From Maribacter sedimenticola (GTDB lineage: Bacteria > Bacteroidota > Bacteroidia > Flavobacteriales > Flavobacteriaceae): a stretch of 64,000 nucleotides of DNA. Shown one piece after another: positions 15,858-24,986 of this stretch; the first letter of the stretch is position 1, and each line of letters begins with the position of its first letter. The stretch spans positions 957,501-1,021,500 of the forward strand of contig NZ_FZNV01000001.1 of the NCBI RefSeq assembly GCF_900188415.1, in the 5' to 3' direction. A program made the position numbers and the translations under genes. The notes below the pieces were generated by a model. It did not search any database. It was not told where the DNA came from and was given only the letters and a program-made list of their open reading frames with translations.

Positions 15858-18800
15858 ATGTTTAAAAAAATCACCGCTTTCTTTCCAATGGTGTTGGGTT
15901 TGGTTGCTTTGGCCACTGCCCAAGAGACTAAAATTTACACGCACGAACAGAAAGCTTTTCAAGACGCCTTAGCGCTTTACAACAACGAACAGTACCAAGC
16001 GGCACAGACCATTTTCAATAAGGTCAAAGTGTCCACAAAAGATGAGGAGACCGCTGCCAATAGTGCCTACTATGCAGCCAATGCGGCAGTGCGGTTAAAT
16101 CAAATTGGTGCAGATAGATTAATGGAGGATTTTGTTGAAAAATATCCTACCTCTACTAAACGGAATTCCGCTTTTGCCGATGTGGCCGAATACTATTTTC
16201 AAACGGGAAAGTATCCGTATGCCTTAAAATGGTACGATAAGGTGGACCAAGGTTCATTATCACGTGGAGAAATGGACAAGTTCAATTTCAACTACGGGTA
16301 TTCCCTGTTTTCATCACGCAAAACAAAACAGGCCGAAAAATACCTTGAAAAAGTCACCACATCACCTGTTTATGGTTCGCAGGCCAAATATTACCTAGGC
16401 TATATCTCATATCAGGAAGATGATTATGAAACGGCCAATGAACGTTTTGACCAAATTACCGATCAAAACCTATTAGAGGAAAAACTGAGCTACTATCAGG
16501 CAGATATGAATTTTAAGCTCGGTAAATTTGAGGAAGCCATTGCCTTGGCCAAAAAACAATTGCCAAAATCTGACAGAAAGGAAGTTTCTGAACTCAACAA
16601 GATCATTGGTGAAAGTTATTTTAACCTTGATCAGTATGAAAACGCCATTCCCTATTTAAAGGAATATAACGGCAAAGGGGGTAAATGGAGCAATACGGAC
16701 TATTACTATCTTGGATATGCCTATTACAAAGGTGGGGACTATGCAAATGCCATTGCCCAATTCAATAAAATTATAGGCGGTACCAACAGCGTGGCTCAAA
16801 ATGCATACTACCATTTGGCGGAATGTTATTTGAAACTGGATAAAAAACAGGAAGCATTGAATGCCTTTAGGAATGCTTCGCAAATGGACTATAGTGTAGA
16901 GATTCAGAAAGATGCATTTTTGAATTATGCACGTTTAAGTTATGAAGTGGGTAATGCTTACGAGGCGGTACCTGCGGTAATAACAAATTATTTGAAAACC
17001 TATCCTAATGATGAGCATCAACAAGAAATGCAAACTTTGCTTGTAGATTCTTACATCACATCCAAAAACTTTGCGGGCGCAATGCAGTTATTGGAGGATA
17101 ACAGAAATTATGCCAGTAAGACCGTTTACCAAAAAGTGGCATATTACAGGGGTATTGAACTGTATATGGAGGGCGATTATATGGCAGCTTCGGATAGTTT
17201 TGGCAAATCACTTGCAAGTGCGGAAGATATGCTGTTCAAGGCAAGGGCAAATTATTGGAAGGCCGAAGCCGATTATAACAGCAATAAATTTGATGAAGCG
17301 GCAAAGGGTTTTATGGCCTTCAAAAACAATCCATCCGCAAAAAACACCGAAATGTACAAGGATATAGACTATAATTTGGCCTATGCCTTTTTTAAGCAAA
17401 AGGAGTATACCAATGCTATTACCTATTTTGGGTCATTTGTAAAAAACAGGGATGTAGAGGTAGAAAAATTGCACGACGGGTTTTTAAGGTTGGGAGATAG
17501 CTACTATGCTACCAGTAAATATTGGCCGGCAATAGAAACTTATAACAAGGCCCTGGAACTGACCGGACCGGAGAAAGATTACGCTGCTTACCAAAAAGCC
17601 ATGAGCTATGGTTATGTTGACCGTAGTGCCAGTAAAATTGAAAGCTTAGAAATGTTCGTGGCACAATATCCACGTTCCAGTTTTAAGGACGATGCGCTTT
17701 TTGAACTTGGAAACACCTATGTTGCCCAAGGTAAGGAAAGTGACGGATTGGAAGCTTACGATAGATTGATCAAGGAATATAGGGGTAGTTCATTAGTGCC
17801 ACAAGCCTTGATGAGGCAAGGTTTGGTGAATTACAATGCCAACCGCAACGATGCCGCATTGGTAAAGTTTAAAACGGTTGTTCGTGATTTTCCAAAAACG
17901 CAAGAGGCTATACAGGCAGTGGCTACCGCAAAATTGGTCTATGTAGATCTGGGCAGGGTAGATGAGTATGCAGAATGGGTTCGCGGTCTTGATTTTGTAG
18001 AAGTGACCGATGCCGAGCTGGACAATGCAACCTTTGATGCCGCACAAAAACAAAATCTGGACAGAAATATAGATGCGGCCATACGTGGGTATACCAATTA
18101 TATTCAACAATTTCCAAACGGTCTACATGCGCTTGATGCCAACTTTAGTTTGGCCCAACTCTACTTTGGTAAAGGAGAAAAAGATAAGGCACTTCCTTAC
18201 TATAAATATGTGGCGGACCGTAGTACTAGTGAGTATGCCGAACAAGCCTTGACAAGGGTCTGTGAGGTATATATTGGTAAGGATGATTATGCAACCGCAA
18301 TGCCGTATTTGTTAAAATTGGAAAACCAGGCCAACATTCAACAGAACAGGACTTTTGCTCGTTCCAATTTAATGAAAGGCTATTATGGACAGCGCAACTA
18401 TGAAAAAACGTTGGAATATGCGGATAAGGTTTTGGCCACTTCAAATATTGATAACCGTATTAAGAGTGATGCGCAAATTATGATCGCACGTTCCGCCATA
18501 GCTACCAATGACGAGACAAAGGCCAAAGCTGCATATGCAGAAGTATTAAAGATTGCATCTGGAGCCACTGCTGCAGAGGCATTGTATTATGATGCCTATT
18601 TTGAGCATAAGGAAGGATCGTATGAAAACTCTAACATTGCCGTACAAAAATTGGCAAAGGACTACGCTACCTATAAGGAATGGGGCGGTAAAGGTTTGGT
18701 TTTAATGGCCAAAAACTACTATGCCCTTAAAGATGCCTACCAGGCTACCTATATTTTGGAAAGTGTCATAAACAATTTTGGACAGTATCCGGAAATCGTG

Positions 18801-18875
18801 GAAGACGCCAAAGCGGAGTTGGCAATCATTAAATCTAAAGAGTCCCAAAGTAATTCATCGGTTAATCCTAATTAA
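15858..18875 (+). CDS. Large exported TPR-repeat protein
   Basis: A 1005-residue protein with a signal peptide (ending LATAQ near residue 22) followed almost entirely by tetratricopeptide-like helical repeats. Recurrent units such as YYLGYISYQEDDYETA, YYHLAECYLKLDKKQEA and LFELGNTYVAQGKESDG extend to the C-terminus. It is probably periplasmic or outer-membrane associated and mediates protein-protein contacts. The outer-membrane barrel gene begins 5-29 nt downstream, so the two are likely one transcriptional unit and possibly one complex. The partner proteins are not known from sequence. The extreme C-terminus is Ser/Asn-rich. Confidence 0.85.
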   Translation: MFKKITAFFPMVLGLVALATAQETKIYTHEQKAFQDALALYNNEQYQAAQTIFNKVKVSTKDEETAANSAYYAANAAVRLNQIGADRLMEDFVEKYPTSTKRNSAFADVAEYYFQTGKYPYALKWYDKVDQGSLSRGEMDKFNFNYGYSLFSSRKTKQAEKYLEKVTTSPVYGSQAKYYLGYISYQEDDYETANERFDQITDQNLLEEKLSYYQADMNFKLGKFEEAIALAKKQLPKSDRKEVSELNKIIGESYFNLDQYENAIPYLKEYNGKGGKWSNTDYYYLGYAYYKGGDYANAIAQFNKIIGGTNSVAQNAYYHLAECYLKLDKKQEALNAFRNASQMDYSVEIQKDAFLNYARLSYEVGNAYEAVPAVITNYLKTYPNDEHQQEMQTLLVDSYITSKNFAGAMQLLEDNRNYASKTVYQKVAYYRGIELYMEGDYMAASDSFGKSLASAEDMLFKARANYWKAEADYNSNKFDEAAKGFMAFKNNPSAKNTEMYKDIDYNLAYAFFKQKEYTNAITYFGSFVKNRDVEVEKLHDGFLRLGDSYYATSKYWPAIETYNKALELTGPEKDYAAYQKAMSYGYVDRSASKIESLEMFVAQYPRSSFKDDALFELGNTYVAQGKESDGLEAYDRLIKEYRGSSLVPQALMRQGLVNYNANRNDAALVKFKTVVRDFPKTQEAIQAVATAKLVYVDLGRVDEYAEWVRGLDFVEVTDAELDNATFDAAQKQNLDRNIDAAIRGYTNYIQQFPNGLHALDANFSLAQLYFGKGEKDKALPYYKYVADRSTSEYAEQALTRVCEVYIGKDDYATAMPYLLKLENQANIQQNRTFARSNLMKGYYGQRNYEKTLEYADKVLATSNIDNRIKSDAQIMIARSAIATNDETKAKAAYAEVLKIASGATAAEALYYDAYFEHKEGSYENSNIAVQKLAKDYATYKEWGGKGLVLMAKNYYALKDAYQATYILESVINNFGQYPEIVEDAKAELAIIKSKESQSNSSVNPN

Positions 18876-18904
18876 ACATCATGTACACCAGTAAAAGAAC
18901 ACCT

Positions 18905-20662
18905 ATGTACAATAAATATATTATTGCCTTAATTTTTCTGTCCCTTGGCATGCAAATTGGTTTTGCCCAAGATGATAAGGACAATGATTTGGGCACGGAG
19001 ACAGTAACGGTTACAAAAGCATATACACCAACCGTGTCAGACGCATTTAAAATTAAATCGGTTCCCAATTTGAACGATTCTATCGTTTTGCAAAAGAAAC
19101 CCATTACCTATAGTATTTTTTCGGTACCTGTAGCATCTACCTTTACACCTTCAAAAGGAACGGCATCTACCGTAGAAAAACTACCACCACCACAGTTATA
19201 TAATTCTTATGCCTCTTTTGGAGCAGGTAACTATGGCAATGTGTTAGGTGAGTTTTACACAAGTAGGACCATTAATAGGGATGAGAATTTTGATATAGGT
19301 TTTAATCACCTATCATCTCGCGGTGGAATTAAAAATGTAGAATTGAAAGATACCTTCTACGATACAAGATTGGATGCATCATATGCAAAACGTGACCGTG
19401 ATTTGGATTGGGGAGCGGCTATTGGTCTGCAACATCAATTATACAATTGGTACGGAATACCTGAAGGAGAATTTAGCGATAGTGAGCTGAGCGGTATAGA
19501 TGAAACACAAAACTATTTTATGGGTGAAGCAGGTGCCCATATAAATGTAGAGGACGCTTATTTCAAGAGAGCGGATATAAAGTACCGTAGGTTTTTTGAT
19601 GCGTTAAGTTCAGGAGAAAATAGGGCGATTTTGACGACTGGTTTTGAATTCCCCATGAATGAAGAGGCTTTTGGCGTTAAGCTAAAAGTTGATTATGTTG
19701 GGGGTTCTTTTGCTAACGATGGCTATGGCCCTGCCGTTAATTCTTCACCAATTGACTATAGTAATTTACAGGCAGGTATCAATCCGTCATTAAAAATGCT
19801 CCGTGATGATTTGTCTTTAAATCTTGGTATAAATGTGGTTTACGGAATGGATTTGGAAAACAGCGAAAGCAACTTTTATATCTATCCAGCGGTAACGGCA
19901 TCATACAGATTATTAGATGAATCTGTTATTACTTATGGTGGTGTAACCGGAGAATTAAAGCAAAACTCGTATTATGATTTTGTGGAAGCCAACCCGTTTG
20001 TGTCACCAACATTGCTTGTAGCACCTACCGATAGTCAATATAATGCCTATGTTGGATTTAAAGGGCAGCTGTTACCTAATTTAAGTTATAACATTAAAGG
20101 ATCGTATGCGGCAGAAAATAGAAAACCGTTATTTATATTAAACCCACAAGAAGATTCTAGAAGTGATGATAACGGATATTTTTTAGGGAATTCCTTCAGG
20201 GTGTTTTATGACGATATAAAAACCCTTGGAATCTTTGGGGAACTAAATGTAGATGTGAACCGTAATTTTACCTTAGGTGTCAATGCTGAAGTGTATGACT
20301 ATACCACGGAAACGGGTAACCCCGCTTGGAACTTACCTAATTTAAAAGCCTCATTATTCATGGATTATCAAATTGGCGAACAATGGTTTATGGGGGCCAA
20401 TCTCTTTTATGTTGGTGAAAGAGAAGATTTTGCAAGCGATACAAATTCTGGTGCGGCCATTCCACAACCAGGTATAGATACCCCAATTACATTAGAAGGG
20501 TATTTTGATGCCAATGCACATGTAGGTTATAGATTTAACGACCAGCTTTCTTTTTTTGTAAAAGGGGCTAACCTATCAAACAATCAGTATCAGCGTTGGG
20601 CCAATTTTCAGGTCCAAGGTATTCAAGTGCTTGGAGGAGCTACTTATAAGTTCGATTTTTAG
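18905..20662 (+). CDS. Outer-membrane beta-barrel protein, TonB-receptor-like without a plug
   Basis: About 585 residues with a signal peptide (MYNKYIIAL to GFAQ). After a short acidic linker, a TVTVTKAYTPTVSDAF segment resembles the start of Bacteroidota TonB-dependent receptors. No recognisable full plug domain follows, and the protein passes directly into alternating amphipathic strands that end in ATYKFDF, a typical barrel end with a terminal aromatic. An in-frame ATG at 18881 would add eight residues; I prefer 18905 because it starts directly at the signal peptide. It is co-oriented with the TPR gene. Porin or receptor function is inferred. Confidence 0.78.
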   Translation: MYNKYIIALIFLSLGMQIGFAQDDKDNDLGTETVTVTKAYTPTVSDAFKIKSVPNLNDSIVLQKKPITYSIFSVPVASTFTPSKGTASTVEKLPPPQLYNSYASFGAGNYGNVLGEFYTSRTINRDENFDIGFNHLSSRGGIKNVELKDTFYDTRLDASYAKRDRDLDWGAAIGLQHQLYNWYGIPEGEFSDSELSGIDETQNYFMGEAGAHINVEDAYFKRADIKYRRFFDALSSGENRAILTTGFEFPMNEEAFGVKLKVDYVGGSFANDGYGPAVNSSPIDYSNLQAGINPSLKMLRDDLSLNLGINVVYGMDLENSESNFYIYPAVTASYRLLDESVITYGGVTGELKQNSYYDFVEANPFVSPTLLVAPTDSQYNAYVGFKGQLLPNLSYNIKGSYAAENRKPLFILNPQEDSRSDDNGYFLGNSFRVFYDDIKTLGIFGELNVDVNRNFTLGVNAEVYDYTTETGNPAWNLPNLKASLFMDYQIGEQWFMGANLFYVGEREDFASDTNSGAAIPQPGIDTPITLEGYFDANAHVGYRFNDQLSFFVKGANLSNNQYQRWANFQVQGIQVLGGATYKFDF

Positions 20663-20681
20663 GACAAGTTCCAAACATTTC

Positions 20682-20728
20682 AAAACCGCTAAACCGTATG
20701 GTCTCCATCTAAGTTTAGCGGTTTTTTC
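20682..20728 (+). terminator. Rho-independent terminator after the barrel gene
   Basis: Arms aaaaccgctaaac (20682-20694) and gtttagcggtttt (20713-20725) form a 13-bp stem followed by a T-run. Confidence 0.85.
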
Positions 20729-20822
20729 TTTTAATAAATATTTAACAATTGGATTAAAACCTTGCTTGCGTATTCTCGTAGGTAGGGGTGCCCAACTATT
20801 AATTAATATAATCCAATTAAGT

Positions 20823-22829
20823 ATGAAAAGATCAGTTTATTTATGTGCAATGTTAATTACATTGTTATTTGTTGCATCATGCAGTGATGATGATAATATG
20901 GAAATTCCAACCGCGGAAACTTGTGACGACGGCGTTATGAACGGTGACGAGACCGGTGTGGATTGTGGAGGTTCTTTATGTGAACCTTGTGAGGACGGTA
21001 TGACCGTTTTAGGTCGTAGAACAGACCTTTTTGTTACCAATAACGATAATGGTAACATTTCAAAATTTAGTATTACAGGAGATTCGTTGGTTACCTTGGT
21101 CACTACCACTACAGCGGCAGAAGGTATCTATTATGACGCATCTTCGGATATTGTTGTACAGGCATCAAGGTCCGCTTTGTTATTGGAAGCTTTTTCAGAA
21201 GTATCTACGCTTATGGACGGTACAGTCGTAACACCAAGTGGTACGGGTAGTGCAGATCTGGAAAGCCCAAGGGAACTGGCAGTTAATGGTTCTACCTACG
21301 TAGTGGCAGATAATGGTTCCAATAGATTTTTTGTTTATGAAATGAACGGTACGGGATTTTCCTTAACGAACACTGTTGAGGTACCATTTCCGGTATGGGG
21401 TGTTGCCTTTAAAGGAGATGACCTATATGCCGTAGTGGATACAACAGGAGATTTGGCCGTATTCTATAACTTTCTTTCAAATGCTACGGATGGTATAGTT
21501 AGACCATCAAAAAGAGTTACAATTGAAGGTATTGTAAGAACGCACGGTATTGTGTACGATGGGTCTGATGATGTTATGGTCTTGACCGATATTGGTGATG
21601 CTGCAAATACTTTAGATGATGGCGGATTTCATGTTATTACCGATTTTTCTTCCAAATTTGATGCACTTTCAGATGGGGAATTGCTACCGGTAGGAATGCA
21701 GGTACGTGTTGCCGGTCCATCTACTTTAATGGGTAACCCAATTGACGTTGCTTATGATTCAGAAACTGATGCAGTGTATATTTCAGAAATTGGTAATGGA
21801 AAAGTTTTAGGTTATACAGATATAGGCTCCGGTGGTAATCTAACCCCTTCTTTTAATAAGGATTTACCGTCCGCATCCTCTATCTATTTCAGTAGTGATG
21901 AAACTGATGGTAATACTGGCGATTCTACTACTGCTAAGTCAACTAGCTTATATGTAACAAGTACTGCAAATGGTAATGTTAGTGTCTATAATGCCAACGG
22001 AATGTTGACTAAAACAGTAATTACAGGTTCAGATTCTTCTGAAGGTATTTATTACAACGCCATGAACGATGCTATTATACAAGCGTCAAGGTCAGGCATG
22101 GCTTTGGAGTATTATGGAAGTTTTGCTGCGGTTACAGATTTAGCAAATTTAGTTGCTGATTTTACCGGTGGTTCAGATTTAGAGAGCCCAAGGGAGATTG
22201 CCGTTTTTGGTAATAAGGTAGTTGTTTCCAGTAATACTGAAAACAAGTTTTATGTATACGAGTATAATGGTTCAAGCATTAATTTGTTGAATACGTTCGA
22301 TGCAGGTTTCAATACTTGGGGCATAACCTTTATGGGGAACACTTTATTGGCTGTAGTGGATTCTACGAGTGATCTGGCGGTCTATGAAGACTTTTTGGCT
22401 ACGAATATTACAGACGGGGCCATTACACCTACTAAACGAATTACTGTTGATGGTATAGTTAGAACACATGGTGTCGATTATAGTGAAGCTGATGATGTAT
22501 TGGTAATGACGGATATAGGGGATGCTGCTGATGCCAATACCGACGGTGGTTTTCAGGTAACCCAAGATTTTTCAACTAAATTGGGTGCTATTGAAAATGG
22601 AGGTGCACTGGCACTTTCTGAGCAGACAAGGGTAGCAGGTTCATTGACACAGATGGGTAATCCTATAGATGTGGCCTATGATCATAATACAAAAACGGTG
22701 TTCATTGCCGAAATTGGTAATGGTAAGGTTCTCGGATTTTCAGATGCCTTGAATGCAAATGGTAATATTGCGCCAGCGGTCAGTAACGACCTTGCTTCTG
22801 CTGCATCGTTATATCTGTACAATAACTAA
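20823..22829 (+). CDS. Lipoprotein with two tandem ~290-residue beta-propeller-like repeats
   Basis: A 668-residue lipoprotein. I start at the ATG 20823, which gives a signal peptide with lipobox FVASC (Cys20); the open frame extends further upstream through the terminator of the previous gene. A Cys-rich motif CDDGVMNGDETGVDCGG (about 34-50), common in flavobacterial surface proteins, precedes two homologous halves (about 67-355 and 373-668). Both halves contain an EGIYY, a QASRS, a DLESPRE, an IVRTHG, a DIGDAA, a GNPIDVAYD and an IGNGKVLG segment. The pattern suggests NHL/SMP-30-like propeller blades. The function is unknown. A terminator follows. Confidence 0.82.
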   Translation: MKRSVYLCAMLITLLFVASCSDDDNMEIPTAETCDDGVMNGDETGVDCGGSLCEPCEDGMTVLGRRTDLFVTNNDNGNISKFSITGDSLVTLVTTTTAAEGIYYDASSDIVVQASRSALLLEAFSEVSTLMDGTVVTPSGTGSADLESPRELAVNGSTYVVADNGSNRFFVYEMNGTGFSLTNTVEVPFPVWGVAFKGDDLYAVVDTTGDLAVFYNFLSNATDGIVRPSKRVTIEGIVRTHGIVYDGSDDVMVLTDIGDAANTLDDGGFHVITDFSSKFDALSDGELLPVGMQVRVAGPSTLMGNPIDVAYDSETDAVYISEIGNGKVLGYTDIGSGGNLTPSFNKDLPSASSIYFSSDETDGNTGDSTTAKSTSLYVTSTANGNVSVYNANGMLTKTVITGSDSSEGIYYNAMNDAIIQASRSGMALEYYGSFAAVTDLANLVADFTGGSDLESPREIAVFGNKVVVSSNTENKFYVYEYNGSSINLLNTFDAGFNTWGITFMGNTLLAVVDSTSDLAVYEDFLATNITDGAITPTKRITVDGIVRTHGVDYSEADDVLVMTDIGDAADANTDGGFQVTQDFSTKLGAIENGGALALSEQTRVAGSLTQMGNPIDVAYDHNTKTVFIAEIGNGKVLGFSDALNANGNIAPAVSNDLASAASLYLYNN

Positions 22830-22857
22830 AAGGTTTTTGGTTAGGTTTTGGATTGTT

Positions 22858-22898
22858 GAAAATGCCTTTTCCATATTTGGGAAGGGCATTTTTTTGTT
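22858..22898 (+). terminator. Rho-independent terminator after the duplicated lipoprotein gene
   Basis: aatgccttttcc (22861-22872) pairs with gggaagggcatt (22879-22890), with several G-U pairs that work only in the plus-strand RNA, followed by T7. It is therefore directional for the upstream gene. Confidence 0.8.
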
Positions 22899-22959
22899 TT
22901 AGGTATAGAAAACTTTCCTATGGACACTTTTTACTACTTTAGGGTGCAATACCGACCCA

Positions 22960-24042
22960 ATGTTGTTGAACACACTAAATAAGATAATAGTTCTACTCTT
23001 GTTATTTGGCAGTACTACTGTTCTTGGCCAGAACGTAGTGGTAAATCCAAGTTTTGAAAAATTTGTTCAATGCCCGGTCAAGCTTGGAAACCTAGCTCAG
23101 GATGTTAGCGATTGGAATATGCCTACCCTTGGTTCTACTGATTATTTTAATGGCTGTAGTACCGCAATGGGGACACCCAAAAATTTTAACGGTCAACAGT
23201 CCGCAGATTTTGGGAAGGGCTATGTAGGGTTTTATATGTTTGCCCCGGATAATTATAGGGAATATATTCAGGGCAAGCTGTTTTCTACCTTGGATAAGGG
23301 CAGACGTTATACGGTTACGTTTTACATTAGTCTGGCAGAACGGTCAGATTTTGCTGTGAAGCAATTTGGTATACGTTTTTCTGAATTTCCGGTGTCCATA
23401 GAGACCTCAAAAGTGCTATCAAATATGCATTTTTCAAAAGTAGAAGGGGATACTTCCAATAAACTGGAAATTAAGTATTCCAAATTTTTTGCGGATGAGG
23501 TTGAATGGGTAAAACTTTCAAAGGAATTCGTTGCTAATGGAACAGAAAACTTTATCATCATCGGTAATTTTTACAACGATCGGAGAACACAAAAATATCA
23601 GACCAAAAGAAAATTGACCAAGGGGTCTTATTATTATCTTGATATGGTTTCGGTTACACCTAACGATAGCTTGGACCAGTCCACTCCCAATTATGAATTG
23701 GATAGTGTTCATGTTTTCAAGGATGTTCATTTCAATTTTAATAAAAGCACCTTTAAAACCGAGTATCAGCAAGAATTGAATGGTATTGTGCAGTATTTAA
23801 AAAACAATCCTAATTTAAAAATCACCATCACCGGCCATACAGATTCCATTGGAACAGAGATATTCAATAAGGAATTGTCCCTAATGAGGGCAAAGGAGGT
23901 AGGTCGCTTCTTAACCGTAAATGGAATTCAAGGAGATAGAATTCATATTCTTGGTCATGGTAGTGCTAAACCTATAGCTTCTAATAAAACAAAAGCCGGT
24001 AGATTGCTCAACCGGCGTGTAGAATTTATTTTGGAAAATTAA
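22960..24042 (+). CDS. OmpA-family peptidoglycan-binding outer-membrane protein
   Basis: A 360-residue exported protein (signal peptide ending TTVLGQ). The N-terminal 220 residues look like a carbohydrate-binding or jelly-roll domain (VVNPSFEKF start). The C-terminal ~110 residues are an OmpA domain: VHFNFNKSTF, ITGHTDSIGTEIFNKELSLMRA and LLNRRVEF contain the peptidoglycan-binding Asp and Arg region. It probably tethers the outer membrane to murein. The stop codon is immediately adjacent to the stop of the convergent NIPSNAP gene, leaving no room for a terminator. Confidence 0.88.
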   Translation: MLLNTLNKIIVLLLLFGSTTVLGQNVVVNPSFEKFVQCPVKLGNLAQDVSDWNMPTLGSTDYFNGCSTAMGTPKNFNGQQSADFGKGYVGFYMFAPDNYREYIQGKLFSTLDKGRRYTVTFYISLAERSDFAVKQFGIRFSEFPVSIETSKVLSNMHFSKVEGDTSNKLEIKYSKFFADEVEWVKLSKEFVANGTENFIIIGNFYNDRRTQKYQTKRKLTKGSYYYLDMVSVTPNDSLDQSTPNYELDSVHVFKDVHFNFNKSTFKTEYQQELNGIVQYLKNNPNLKITITGHTDSIGTEIFNKELSLMRAKEVGRFLTVNGIQGDRIHILGHGSAKPIASNKTKAGRLLNRRVEFILEN

Positions 24043-24825
24043 TTAATAATCAGAATACGGGGTTGGGTACAACAAATCTTTATCTAATTTGTTCATATTG
24101 TTCTGGTATTTTTTCATGGATGAAATTTCTTTCCACTTGGGTGAATCGCTAAAATTTTTCCACAAGGCATTTCGTTTGCTCATATCCGAAAATGTAGTCA
24201 TATACATAAGATTGGGCATGCGGTCACCAGAAATCACTTCTGCATAAAAAACGGCATTAAAGCCCAAACTTTCAAAAAGTTCAACCTCTCCACCTTCATT
24301 GAACATATGTACCTTGTTTTTGTACAGGGCTTCAGTAGGAGATTCGTAACTTCTTAGTTCATAGACTCTGTCCTTCCTTGGGCCTTCAACGGTAGTAGGT
24401 CTCATTTGGGGCATATCAGGGAAAGCACGCATTAACACGGAATTAATGCGTTCGTAAGGTGGATTGTCAAAACTAGCATTAATATAATCTGCACCTTGGG
24501 TTAAATGGGCTTTGTCCAATGCCAATAATTTCTCGGTGCTTTCAAATTCGGCAAGTGATTTATAAGGTATTAAAATGTATATTTTATTGCTAGGTATAAA
24601 CTTGTCGTTATGCATTTTAAATACACCTATGTGGGGTATACCCATTCTTTTTAAAGCAGGTAGGTACGCGTTTTCCAAATAGTGGTCCATACGTTGTTCT
24701 TGATCCTCGTTTTTTATGGTATAGGTTTTAAGTTCGTAGAACTCCCTTGCCTGTGCGTACCCTTGATTGGAACACGCCATAATAATGATTGTTGTTAATA
24801 GTAAGAATGATTTCCAAGTATTCAT
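24043..24825 (-). CDS. Exported NIPSNAP family protein
   Basis: A 260-residue protein with a signal peptide (about 1-25; a Cys at 18 is not in a convincing lipobox). It has two ferredoxin-like NIPSNAP domains: one beginning FYELKTYTIKN, the second beginning RVYELRSYESPTE and containing NLMYMTTFSDM. Bacterial exported NIPSNAP proteins are common in Bacteroidota and often lie in sugar or envelope clusters; their biochemical role is not established. Its gene converges on the OmpA-like gene with zero spacing. Confidence 0.88.
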   Translation of the reverse strand: MNTWKSFLLLTTIIIMACSNQGYAQAREFYELKTYTIKNEDQEQRMDHYLENAYLPALKRMGIPHIGVFKMHNDKFIPSNKIYILIPYKSLAEFESTEKLLALDKAHLTQGADYINASFDNPPYERINSVLMRAFPDMPQMRPTTVEGPRKDRVYELRSYESPTEALYKNKVHMFNEGGEVELFESLGFNAVFYAEVISGDRMPNLMYMTTFSDMSKRNALWKNFSDSPKWKEISSMKKYQNNMNKLDKDLLYPTPYSDY

Positions 24826-24986
24826 AGTTGAAATTTGTGTTGTTAGGTTTAGAAAGTTAGGTATAAAATCTTAGACCTTAAATCTACCTTGTTTAAACTT
24901 TTTATAACGATTTTCTCAAGTTTCCTTAGGCCGTTAATTTTATGGGCTAGTGGCTATGGTGTATTTTTACTGTCAGTAACCAGCAT

